A stretch of 64,000 nt of DNA, from NCBI RefSeq assembly GCF_039994875.1, contig NZ_CP121196.1, positions 1,984,001 through 2,048,000 of the forward strand, in the 5' to 3' direction. This DNA is from Telmatobacter sp. DSM 110680. Its GTDB lineage: Bacteria > Acidobacteriota > Terriglobia > Terriglobales > Acidobacteriaceae. The notes under the pieces are model-generated. The model did not search any database and had not been told where the DNA came from. It saw nothing but the letters and a program-made list of their open reading frames with translations. The translations under genes were made by a program, and so were the position numbers. Shown here piece after piece: positions 36,805 to 45,092 of the stretch (position 1 is its first letter; each line of letters begins with the position of its first letter).

Positions 36805-36900
36805 GTTGTCCTGGGTGGCACCTTGCGGGAACCCAACTACGCCTTTTGAGCCCACCGGATTATGTTGGATTTCGTGAGTAAGCGCAGAGCAGGCGCAGAA
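36805..36900 (+). repeat. Right copy of ~97-bp diverged direct repeat
   Basis: See 35081-35178. This copy lies 150 bp after the nuclease gene and before the XRE regulator. The two copies with the gene between form a unit of about 1.8 kb, consistent with modular exchange of a cassette. Confidence 0.75.
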
Positions 36901-36931
36901 GAGGTCGGCTTTGGTGCCAGTTAAGTGCCAG

Positions 36932-37288
36932 TTACTGCCGAGACAGAAACATAATCGCTAATGAAAGCGGAGACTCATTTGAGGTCTGGTTGAGTTTGGC
37001 TTCAAGATCGAAAAATCTCTCCATTGTTGTGTAGTGAGGCCATGAATGGCAATTTTCGATCTCGTTCACGCTCTGCCTGCAAATGCCAAGGGCATTGCCC
37101 AAGTCAGATTGCGACATGAAATTTCTCTTGCGAGGGGCTCGGAAGCGTTCCGCAATTTCAGCTTTAGCTTGCGGTGATGACGGCGGGCTGAATAGACGCC
37201 GTAACGCATCTTGCTTGCGGGATCTGGCCTTGGCCGGAACTCTAGTTAGGTCTCTCGTAGACAAGTACTTTTGTGACGTGATTTCCAT
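36932..37288 (-). CDS. XRE-family transcriptional regulator
   Basis: 118 residues. The C-terminal half is a Cro/CI-type helix-turn-helix: MSQSDLGNALGICRQSVNEIENCHSWPHYTTMERFFDLEAKL, with the recognition helix at RQSVNEIENC. The N-terminal 55 residues are basic and of unknown role. It is transcribed away from the reverse transcriptase unit, so it could control that promoter region or the nuclease cassette on its other side. No operator was identified by eye. Confidence 0.75.
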   Translation of the reverse strand: MEITSQKYLSTRDLTRVPAKARSRKQDALRRLFSPPSSPQAKAEIAERFRAPRKRNFMSQSDLGNALGICRQSVNEIENCHSWPHYTTMERFFDLEAKLNQTSNESPLSLAIMFLSRQ

Positions 37289-37408
37289 TTTCGCCTTCTA
37301 CCTTCAGGGCGATTGTGCTGCACTATTGAGAAATGCAACTCAAGGGCCTGTAGGAGGATAGTCATCGGACTTGCCTTTTCTGACTCAGAATGTATTGTAG
37401 AGCGATCA

Positions 37409-37702
37409 ATGACAATCTCGCGATCCCGTTCATATATTGAAAAGAACCCGCGCTTTGCCCTTACGAGCGCCGGAACTCCAAGGTTGCAGCGAGGCCAAAT
37501 GGAACTGGTTTACCAGTCCCTTTGTCCTCACTCAACTGTGCGTTCCCTTGAGAACATCGCGGATCGCTGTTCTGCGCTGAAGTATAAGGAAACATACAAG
37601 AGGACGGTTGCACAGGACGAAGCATGGCTGTTTTTGCGAATGTCTATTCTTTACCACCTCAGGCGTATGGTCGAACTTGGAGTTGTGCGTGAGATCTTAT
37701 AG
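37409..37702 (+). CDS. Small basic protein, hypothetical, possible winged helix
   Basis: 97 residues from ATG 37409. The C-terminal part (AWLFLRMSILYHLRRMVELGVVREIL) reads like the last helix and wing of a winged-helix domain, and RTVAQDEAW precedes it. No family recognised. It lies 120 bp from the divergent XRE gene and heads the gene-poor leader of the reverse transcriptase. An upstream in-frame start at 37313 is possible but would overlap the promoter area. Confidence 0.4.
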   Translation: MTISRSRSYIEKNPRFALTSAGTPRLQRGQMELVYQSLCPHSTVRSLENIADRCSALKYKETYKRTVAQDEAWLFLRMSILYHLRRMVELGVVREIL

Positions 37703-38186
37703 CGCTCACATAGGAAGCCCCCACCAGTCGTCCAGACTCTGGAATCGTGTCCACCCAAGGAAGGCGAGCCAAGCAGGAGGTTTTGTCGGTTTATAAACAC
37801 TTCGGAAAAACCGCCGACGTCCGACAAGCCTCGTCCCGTAGCTGGAATACCCAAGAGTCAGTGAATCGTGATCGTGTGGACTTTGTTTATCAGCATGCTT
37901 GCGCATCGGAACGTCGATGCTTATTCAATGCAAGCATTTTTGGGAGTAGCAAGCACGCATCCAAATCCGACAGATCACATCTGCACTGATTGCATTACCT
38001 ATTCTTGCGTGAATTTGTCCGGCATCCTCGGTTGGCGGAATGACAGAAATTGGACCAAAGTCTGCCCCATCCATTCGTCACGTTTTTCTATCCATCGCTG
38101 CGAGGGGATCTGCTTAATTCCTTCAGCCTAGATGAATCGTGGGTGCTTCGTCCGCGCGGTGATGTCGCTTGGTTGGGAGGTGGGCA
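37703..38186 (+). other. Gene-poor leader upstream of the reverse transcriptase
   Basis: About 480 bp without a convincing gene; open frames here are short, switch frame often and lack ribosome binding sites. A hairpin-forming stretch lies at 37785-37818 (arm GTCGGTTT with AAACCG-CGAC, one bulge). Several defence-associated reverse transcriptases (for example DRT2 and DRT9) and all retrons carry a noncoding template RNA in this position, so the region is a candidate for one. No expression or covariation evidence is available here. Alternatively it holds decayed coding sequence. Confidence 0.35.
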
Positions 38187-38416
38187 ATGTCGGATGAAGC
38201 GTTCCGATGGTTCTGGTCGGGAACACATAGACGAAACTTCAACAACGTTCCCGACGCTGAGATTCAAGTCCATTACTTATGGATTACATCGTCGTCCCAA
38301 TGTTGCATCCCGTGGATTCGAGCGAGGAGTATTCTAGGCGCATCAACAACGTGGGCCAGAAAGCGGGGCGGTCTACTCCCAATCGTGAAGAGATCGGCCT
38401 TCCAACCAAGCTATGA
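38187..38416 (+). other. Candidate small protein coupled to the reverse transcriptase, read in two frames
   Basis: A strong site GGGAGG lies before ATG 38187, which opens MSDEAFRWFWSGTHRRNFNN and continues to 38429, but its second half is Trp/Cys-rich and unlike a normal protein. In a second frame ATG 38279 opens a 45-codon stretch (MDYIVVPMLHPVDSSEEYSRR and onward) whose TGA overlaps the ATG of the reverse transcriptase as ATGA. One base change near 38270-38279 would join the halves into about 76 residues. Either a frameshifted small accessory gene or a short coupled leader peptide. Confidence 0.3.
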
Positions 38417-40473
38417 CCGCATTAAGTGATTTCCAGGATCGAAACAATCTTGAACGCGCATGGAGGTGGATTAGGAGTAACCCTGATCCTACCTATAAGC
38501 GATATTGCTCCGAGTTCTATTCGCGCTTCGCGGTTGCCGATGATCTCATCATCGAAGATCTTCAGCAACGACTGCAACGTGGTTTTTACGAGCCGAGCCA
38601 TTCGTGCAAATTCCTGATGCCCAAAAAGTCAGGAATACTTAGACCGTATTCGATACTGACAGTTGAAGATCAAATTGTTTACCAGGCGTTGGTGAACGTA
38701 ATCGCAGAAAAACTAGCTCCGAAGATTCGCAATAGCTATCTAAGCGAGACCTTCGGTCATATTTATGCAGGGAAGACAAGCCAATGGTTCTATCGTCGAT
38801 GGAACGATGGCTACAAGGCTTTCAATCAGGCAACACGAGCAGCATTCAAGCGAGGCTTGGTCTATACAGCGAGTTTTGATCTTACTGCTTGTTATGACAG
38901 CCTTGACCATGCCGTACTATCCCACTTCCTGACACAGCTCGGGGTCGAACGGGACTTTTGCGATTTTCTTCGCACTTGTCTCAGCAAGTGGACAGCAAAT
39001 GATCGTCGCATTTATCAGAACCATGGTATCCCGCAAGGTCCACTCAGCTCCGGCCTGCTCTCTGAGGTGGTGTTGCAGCACTTCGATCAGCACTATGGGC
39101 CGAAAGCGAATCTGGTCTATTTAAGATATGTGGACGATATCCGTTTGTTCGCAACCAAAGAAATCGACTTGCGTCGAATGCTTGTTCGACTCGATCGACT
39201 CAGCAAGGACATAGGACTGTTCCCGCAGGCCGCCAAGATCGATATCCACCGAGTTACTGATATCGAGAAGGAACTGAAGTCTATAAGCAATCCAACCGTG
39301 GTCGCTGTGAGAGGCGCAATCGTTGACCAAGCCAAGCTCGCGAAGCGGATTGCTGCATTGAGCCCGAGATTGAGACCAGTTGTGAAAATCGAGGATGAGA
39401 CCCGCTTCAAATTCCTTTTGGCCCACGCATTGCCTACCTCAAAACTGAACGACCGACTGCTGACCATTAGTGCGGCGCGACCAGATCTCGTGCCTTCAAT
39501 CGCGCGATATCTTAAGCGATATCAGCGGCTACCAAAATCCGTCGCAAAGCAGCTAATAGCCCGAGTTCGCAACGAGCAACTCTATGAGTACGTCACGGCG
39601 GATTGGCTCGATGTACTTGCAGGAAGACTCAGTGATGCCGACTCATTGGCTCTCAATGTGATTCTGAAAGCTCAGTGGAAACCGCGCACACTCAGTCCGG
39701 AACTGAAGGCTGAAGCTGGAAAGCGTCTAATTCGCGCGGGATTGTTGAACGTCAATCAGACACGCCATGCCATTCTTTCGGTCCGGGAATCATGGGTGCG
39801 TGCTCAGTTGGTATCGGCACTCAACGACCAACACTATGGAAAAGCCGCTTTAGAGACTATCACGAATCAGGCCCTCAGAGACCATAATCCCGATGTAAGT
39901 CTAGCGGCTGCTCAACAGGCAGCTTTCTTGGGCATCACCGTCGTTCCGCCATTTCGCACGATTCAGCATTCAGGCGGCAAGGCGTTGCGCCAGTTCGGCA
40001 TTTTGACCCGAGTAACTGGAAGATCCTGCGGTATTTCTTGGAGCATGGCTCGATTGACTGGAAGATCGTCTAGCATCAATTGGCGCTCAATATTCGGCTC
40101 AACCTATCGACACGCTGAGAGATTAGCCGTACAAATGAGAGCCCTGAGCGATACCAATGTGACTGCATTTGTGAACGCAGCCGATGTATTTAATGACCGA
40201 TTGTTGAGTCGGCTATATCTTCATGATCCTTCCTTGGGTACTTATCTATTGGGAAGCATTGGGTCTATTCTCTCCAGTACGCGCTTGAAGACGAACTACC
40301 CATCCGTCCATACACTGTGTGACGCAATTCACACAGAACGCTTAAAAAGCAGCCTTTCGCACCCTATCGTGAAGAAGACTGGGAAGCCGACGTCACGAAT
40401 ACCGTACCGCTATTTGAGGAAAGCGAAGCAACTATATGTGCAGGCGCTAATCGAATTAGAGGCGAGTTGGTAG
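38413..40473 (+). CDS. Reverse transcriptase, defence-associated (UG/DRT-like), with helical C-terminal domain
   Basis: 686 residues. The polymerase domain occupies about residues 1-330: RT1 KKSGILRPYSILTVEDQIVYQAL (71-93), motif A FDLTACYDSLDH (155-166), motif B GIPQGPLSSGLL (205-216), motif C LRYVDDIRLF with catalytic YVDD (239-242), and a motif D-like AAKIDI (273-278). The remaining 350 residues are helix-rich with HEAT-like spacing (LVPSIARYLKRYQRLPKSVAKQLIARV, LSLAAAQQAAF). This layout matches the UG/Abi branch of prokaryotic reverse transcriptases, many of which are antiphage (DRT). It lacks group II intron maturase or DGR context. The exact class needs a tree. Its start overlaps a short upstream frame. 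Confidence 0.85.
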   Translation: MTALSDFQDRNNLERAWRWIRSNPDPTYKRYCSEFYSRFAVADDLIIEDLQQRLQRGFYEPSHSCKFLMPKKSGILRPYSILTVEDQIVYQALVNVIAEKLAPKIRNSYLSETFGHIYAGKTSQWFYRRWNDGYKAFNQATRAAFKRGLVYTASFDLTACYDSLDHAVLSHFLTQLGVERDFCDFLRTCLSKWTANDRRIYQNHGIPQGPLSSGLLSEVVLQHFDQHYGPKANLVYLRYVDDIRLFATKEIDLRRMLVRLDRLSKDIGLFPQAAKIDIHRVTDIEKELKSISNPTVVAVRGAIVDQAKLAKRIAALSPRLRPVVKIEDETRFKFLLAHALPTSKLNDRLLTISAARPDLVPSIARYLKRYQRLPKSVAKQLIARVRNEQLYEYVTADWLDVLAGRLSDADSLALNVILKAQWKPRTLSPELKAEAGKRLIRAGLLNVNQTRHAILSVRESWVRAQLVSALNDQHYGKAALETITNQALRDHNPDVSLAAAQQAAFLGITVVPPFRTIQHSGGKALRQFGILTRVTGRSCGISWSMARLTGRSSSINWRSIFGSTYRHAERLAVQMRALSDTNVTAFVNAADVFNDRLLSRLYLHDPSLGTYLLGSIGSILSSTRLKTNYPSVHTLCDAIHTERLKSSLSHPIVKKTGKPTSRIPYRYLRKAKQLYVQALIELEASW

Positions 40474-40812
40474 CGAACGAGTCGGCTGCCAGAACAATCG
40501 CAGTGTACCAAGCAGAGAGATTTCAACCCTGCGCCAATATGACTCCGCGCACCGTTCATCATTGTCTAGCAGCTAAGCCTGTCTGACACTAAACTGTCGT
40601 TTGCGCACAGGTCACAGTGGCAAAGACCCCGAAGGAGTGAGGCCTTTGGAGGAGTCGATGCGATTTCCGCCGTCGTTCTGATACAAGGCGCAGATGAGGC
40701 GCAGTGTATCAACAAAGCCTCGACAGCCGCCAATTCGAGATTCGGGAACAAATGGGACCATCCCATGCAGATTCTTGACGGCCTCTTTGATAATGAGATT
40801 CTGCGAAGTCGT
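40474..40812. other. Region between convergent reverse transcriptase and hsdR
   Basis: No gene is assigned. On the minus strand the hsdR frame stays open for about 62 codons beyond its TGA and reads in a protein-like way (VKNLHGMVPFVPESRIGGCRGF), without its own start. A GGCGCAGATGAGGCGCAG stretch at about 40687 weakly recalls the 20-mer of the repeats at 35158 and 36880. No terminator was found. Confidence 0.35.
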
Positions 40813-43239
40813 TCAAGTTGAGGAGACCTCGGTTGCCATAGGCTGATAGAGGTATTTCTGGAAACCGGCAAATATCTGTCCGATCTCCTCCGCTTGTCCC
40901 AAGTCCGCAAGAGCATCGGAAATGGAATTGTGATATTTAAGCCGCAACAAAGGCGTGAGCTTTTCCTGATCCAACTCTTCGACGCCGACACTAACATAGT
41001 GTGCGAGCACGAAGTCCAGAAAGCCCTGCTGCTTGCTGTTGAAGTGGCTGCTTATCGAGATCTTCGCTCTTGCAGCCCTCTCTTCACGGTTGAGCGGGGG
41101 CAGCGCGTAGGCGACATAGGCGAGCACGTCGAAGATGTCGCTCTTTTCCGCATCAATGATCTTTTGCATCTCGTGAAGTTGGTCCGGACCGAAGCCCATC
41201 TCTGCGAGCCCAATCAAGAGCATCTTTCTGGTTAAGGGATTGCTCCATAAAGTCCGCAACTCCGCCTCATCTTTGAAGAACTCCGGCAGTTTGCCGAACA
41301 GCAACTCAAGGAATTGCTGAGCGGACATTGGCGTGCCGTCGGGATGCCAGAACGTCGTACAAATCATGTGCTGGATCGCCAACTCTTTTCCGTTGGCGAG
41401 CTTCACCTTGGTCTTTGGTTTCTTCTTACATTCACAAGGGTCTTGCCCGCAGACCGCACAATTTTCTTTAGGACACGCGCAAGTGATTTGCCCGCAAACA
41501 GGACACGGCTGCTTTGGCTCCTTTACGCACTGGCATGGGTAGTAACCGCACTTCGCGCATGGTTCTGGCTCCTGAGGCTCACCATCCCACTCCGGATCGG
41601 CGAAATGAAGGTAAGCCTTCACGAAGTCATAGATTGTGAAATAGTCCTTACCATCAAAGAGCCGTGTGCCGCGCCCGATTATCTGCTTGAACTCGATCAT
41701 GCTATTGATGGGCCGCATGAGAACGATGTTCCTGATGTTTCGAGCGTCCACTCCGGTCGAAAGCTTTTGCGAAGTCGTCAGAATCGTTGGAGTGGTCTTG
41801 TCGTTGTCCTGGAAGTCTCGGAGATGCTGATTTCCAAGTTCGCCATCCTTGGCGGTGACCCTTTGGCAGTAGTTCGGGTCTGAACTTATCTTCATCTGGT
41901 TGATGAGGTCACGGACAACAAGAGCATGAATCTGCGTGGCACAGAAAACAAGCGTCTTCTCTTTCTGGTTGATCTGCTCCATGAACAGCTTGACCCGGTG
42001 GGCTTCGCGCTCTTTGATCTCAATGATCTTGTTGAAGTCCGCTTCTTCGAAGTGATCGCCGACTTCGATCTCGCCCTCAATCAACTTGTCATCGGATGTG
42101 TAGGTGTACTCGTCTAGTGATGTTGTGATCTGCTTCAATCGGAACGGAGTCAGGAAGCCGTCATTGATGCCATCCTTTAGCGAATAGATATATAGCGGGT
42201 CACCGAAGTAGGCATAGGTATCCGCATTCTCCTGGCGCTTTGGCGTTGCCGTAAGGCCGAGTTGAACCGCAGGAGTAAAGTATTCGAGGATGTCCCGCCA
42301 GGTGCTTTCGTCGTTCGCTCCGCCGCGATGGCACTCGTCGATGACGATGAAATCAAAGAAGTCTGGTGGGTACTCGCCGAAATATGGAGAGGGTTTGCCG
42401 TCTTTTGGCGGGCCGCTCATGAAGGTCTGAAAGATAGTGAAGAAAATGCTCCCATTCTTTGGGACTTTCCCCTTCTTGCGAATGTCTTCAGGCTTAATCC
42501 GGACCAGCGCGTCGTCGGGAAATGCTGTAAAGGATGTGAAATCGTTGAATGCTTGATCAGCGAGATTGTTGCGGTCGGCGAGGAACAGGATACGCGGGCG
42601 GCGCGTAGGCTGGGCTCCGCTCTTCCATTCCGCCACACTCCATCGGGCATTGAAGAGCTTCCAGGAAATCTGGAAGGCAATAGATGTCTTTCCGGTACCA
42701 GTTGCCAGCGTCAAGAGCGCGCGATCTTTGCCATTTTCAATTGCCTCCAGTACGCGCGTTACCGCGATCTCCTGGTAGAAGCGAATCGTCCACATGCCGC
42801 TCTTGTCTGGATAGGGTATGGCGGCGAAACGATCACGCCACGGGACTGGGGTTGGGAAGGTCATCTTCCAGAGTTCGTCTGGAGTTGGGTAGGTAAGCGT
42901 CTCGCCTTCCTTCCCCGTGTGCATATCTATGGCGTAGATGTCCTGGCCATTGGAAGAATACGTGTAGCGAATTGCCATCTTATCGGCGTAGTTCTTTGCC
43001 TGAGCGACACCCTCGGTCAATTGCTGGTCCCACGCCTTAGCTTCGATGACTCCCAACTTGGTGTTGCGATATTCCAACACATAATCGGCGGTGGGCGGTT
43101 TACCGCGCTTTCCTTGTCCTTCAATTCGGCCAAGCGTGATTGGATACTCACGGCGGACGCGGCTTCCCTCAACAACTTGCCACCCCGCCGCCTTCAGCGC
43201 GGGATCGATGTACTCGGCCCTGGTCTCGGCTTCGTTCAT
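40813..43239 (-). CDS. hsdR: Type I restriction endonuclease subunit R with triple Cys repeat
   Basis: 808 residues. The motor and nuclease subunit of a type I restriction enzyme. The N-terminal nuclease has ADYVLEYRNTKLGVIEAKAWD (PD-(D/E)XK). The helicase follows with LATGTGKTSIAFQ (Walker A), FIVIDECHRGG (DEAD-type Walker B), LGLTATPKR (motif III) and IIGRGTRLFDG (motif VI). At about residues 555-605 sits an insert of three repeats CxxCGxxxCxC (CAKCGYYPCQC, CPVCGQITCAC, CAVCGQDPCEC), probably zinc-binding and unusual for HsdR. ATG 43239 lies two bases after the stop of the DUF262 gene, so translation is coupled. The last gene of the operon. Confidence 0.92.
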   Translation of the reverse strand: MNEAETRAEYIDPALKAAGWQVVEGSRVRREYPITLGRIEGQGKRGKPPTADYVLEYRNTKLGVIEAKAWDQQLTEGVAQAKNYADKMAIRYTYSSNGQDIYAIDMHTGKEGETLTYPTPDELWKMTFPTPVPWRDRFAAIPYPDKSGMWTIRFYQEIAVTRVLEAIENGKDRALLTLATGTGKTSIAFQISWKLFNARWSVAEWKSGAQPTRRPRILFLADRNNLADQAFNDFTSFTAFPDDALVRIKPEDIRKKGKVPKNGSIFFTIFQTFMSGPPKDGKPSPYFGEYPPDFFDFIVIDECHRGGANDESTWRDILEYFTPAVQLGLTATPKRQENADTYAYFGDPLYIYSLKDGINDGFLTPFRLKQITTSLDEYTYTSDDKLIEGEIEVGDHFEEADFNKIIEIKEREAHRVKLFMEQINQKEKTLVFCATQIHALVVRDLINQMKISSDPNYCQRVTAKDGELGNQHLRDFQDNDKTTPTILTTSQKLSTGVDARNIRNIVLMRPINSMIEFKQIIGRGTRLFDGKDYFTIYDFVKAYLHFADPEWDGEPQEPEPCAKCGYYPCQCVKEPKQPCPVCGQITCACPKENCAVCGQDPCECKKKPKTKVKLANGKELAIQHMICTTFWHPDGTPMSAQQFLELLFGKLPEFFKDEAELRTLWSNPLTRKMLLIGLAEMGFGPDQLHEMQKIIDAEKSDIFDVLAYVAYALPPLNREERAARAKISISSHFNSKQQGFLDFVLAHYVSVGVEELDQEKLTPLLRLKYHNSISDALADLGQAEEIGQIFAGFQKYLYQPMATEVSST

Positions 43240-43241
43240 GA

Positions 43242-45086
43242 CTATGGGATCGGCTCCCGGCTCCAGATCACTTCGCAAATGCTCTGTATAAGCTCTTGGC
43301 GCTCATCGATGTCAGACTTATTGAAAGATTTGTGTGGTCTGAACTCCAGTCCGAGTCTTTCATTCATTTTTAGAAAATTCGGATTGTTCTTATATGCCTT
43401 CGGATGGAGCGATTTTACTAAGAGATTTTCCTTCAAATAGTGTTCTACTTTGTCTGAATAGGGCATCGATCCGTAGGACTGATTTGTACCTTGTGGCAGC
43501 AAGACCAAGTCACCGATTCTGTCTCGATAACTTTCAAACTCGTGTCTTTGCTCGAATTCATCTCTATGCTCTGCAAACTTGTCAGCCCAAATGTGTTCAA
43601 CCTCAAAGGGCTTTTTCCCATTATTTAGGAAGTAGGTGGAGAAATTCGTTGCTCCACCAGATTGTTGCTCAATGAACCCGGTAATACGAGAGAGTAGGAA
43701 TTTCACAAAGGCGCGGTTCATTCCGTGCAGGTGAAATTCACCCATACCCTCCCATGTTTCCGGCATCTCGGCCAGCTTGGCCGTCAATATGGAGCGCAGA
43801 GAGTTAAGAGTCTTGCCACGTATTTCCTTCACCAAGGAATACATCGTGTAGCGGACTGAACTTGCCCCGAACTTCCGGAAGTTGATCGACCGGCGAACAG
43901 CGAATGTTTCAAGAAAGCTCGCGACCTCGTTGATTTTCTGGCGAGTAACGTCGGGATTATCTGTAGATTTAAGCGGGGCCATCATCAAAGGAAAGCTTAG
44001 CGAGTCAGCAATACCCCATTGTGAATGGTAAAACACATTCTCCCAGCCAGCTTTCTCCGTTCTCTGACCTTCGAGGATTTCGAGATAAGCTCGAAGATAG
44101 AACTTCAGCTCGGTATGCAAAAGTGTTCGGAAATCTTCCGGAGAATTTGCATCCACGCTGATCTTCGCGAGATTGTCACGGAACCAACTGTGAAATCGTG
44201 TGCCGATCTTTTCAAAATCCTCATTCGAAGAACCCGCTTTGCCTTGGCGAATCGTGTCAGCGTATTGGCTGCGCAGCCAGGCTTGGAAGAACCTCTGATC
44301 TTCGTCTTTGCTATGCAGATGGAGACTCTGAATCGAGTCTCTCCAGAATCGATTCGCCTTTTCTCGATCTTTGGCCTCGTCGAAGCGCGAGAGAATATAC
44401 CCCTTTAACATTTCGGTGGATGTCAGATTTAGCCCACGATCATTCATCGACTCAAATATCGTATAGGCGTTGTCATCCGAATAAGCTGTGATCTCGACGA
44501 GAATGACGTTATATTTCAGCCAATCAAGAAAATAAGGGAAAGAATTGCCTTTGATATCTTCCGGGAAGGCCTCACCAATATCAGCATAGCGTCGAACCAT
44601 ATTGACCGTTGATTCGTCATCGCCGGGCTTTACTTCATAGCAACCATCTAGAAAAAGTTTCTCCAAACATTCTTTGCGCTCCTCAACTTGAATATTGAAA
44701 GATTTCTTGCCGTACTTCTCGGAGAATACAAGGGGTTCGATGGATTCATTTCCTCCGAGTTCCTTTTGCAGGTTGTTGAGGTAAATCAGAAATAGCGTCA
44801 ACGAAGTCAGACGTTGTTGCCCGTCTATGATGCTCTTCATCCCGCCCTTACTGCTCACCACAAACGGTCCAAGGTAGTAATTGTTGTAGTGCTCTACGGA
44901 CGGGCGTGAATCGCCGGGAGAATAAGCATCGAGAAAACTGGATGTCAGATCCGTCACCAATTGCTCTATGTGCTTCTGTTCCCAACTGTATTCGCGCTGG
45001 AAATAATCAACGGTGTACTTCCGTTCGTTCAGCACATCAAAGATCGTTCTATCGTCAGCATCAATCTTGTGATTGTCTTTGCTCAT
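43242..45086 (-). CDS. DUF262/DUF1524 nuclease (GmrSD-like) inside the restriction operon
   Basis: 614 residues. The N-terminal DUF262 domain shows FQREYSWE and SIIDGQQRLTSLTLFL, the nucleotide-dependent DGQQR motif of GmrS-type proteins. The C-terminal DUF1524 is an HNH-type nuclease: FEVEHIWADKF and RIGDLVLLPQGTNQSYGSMPYSDKV. GmrSD proteins cleave modified DNA (type IV restriction) and related fusions act in BREX-like and SspE-type defence. Here it sits between hsdS and hsdR with gaps of 6 and 2 bp, so it is made with them. Start preceded by GGGAG. The gene is clearly more AT-rich than the host. Confidence 0.9.
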   Translation of the reverse strand: MSKDNHKIDADDRTIFDVLNERKYTVDYFQREYSWEQKHIEQLVTDLTSSFLDAYSPGDSRPSVEHYNNYYLGPFVVSSKGGMKSIIDGQQRLTSLTLFLIYLNNLQKELGGNESIEPLVFSEKYGKKSFNIQVEERKECLEKLFLDGCYEVKPGDDESTVNMVRRYADIGEAFPEDIKGNSFPYFLDWLKYNVILVEITAYSDDNAYTIFESMNDRGLNLTSTEMLKGYILSRFDEAKDREKANRFWRDSIQSLHLHSKDEDQRFFQAWLRSQYADTIRQGKAGSSNEDFEKIGTRFHSWFRDNLAKISVDANSPEDFRTLLHTELKFYLRAYLEILEGQRTEKAGWENVFYHSQWGIADSLSFPLMMAPLKSTDNPDVTRQKINEVASFLETFAVRRSINFRKFGASSVRYTMYSLVKEIRGKTLNSLRSILTAKLAEMPETWEGMGEFHLHGMNRAFVKFLLSRITGFIEQQSGGATNFSTYFLNNGKKPFEVEHIWADKFAEHRDEFEQRHEFESYRDRIGDLVLLPQGTNQSYGSMPYSDKVEHYLKENLLVKSLHPKAYKNNPNFLKMNERLGLEFRPHKSFNKSDIDERQELIQSICEVIWSREPIP

Positions 45087-45092
45087 AACTCC

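Noticed and set aside
37703..40473. Diversity-generating retroelement around the reverse transcriptase
   Set aside because: No template/variable repeat pair with adenine-specific differences was seen, no C-type lectin or FGE-type target gene is near, and the reverse transcriptase is far longer than DGR enzymes.
38413..40473. Group II intron maturase
   Set aside because: No domain X or HNH endonuclease and no domain V-like RNA hairpin was seen nearby; the gene is in an ordinary operon-like position.
40687..40706. Third copy of the 20-mer from the repeats at 35158 and 36880
   Set aside because: Only the GGCGCAG units match and the rest of the 97-bp repeat is missing, so chance similarity is likely.
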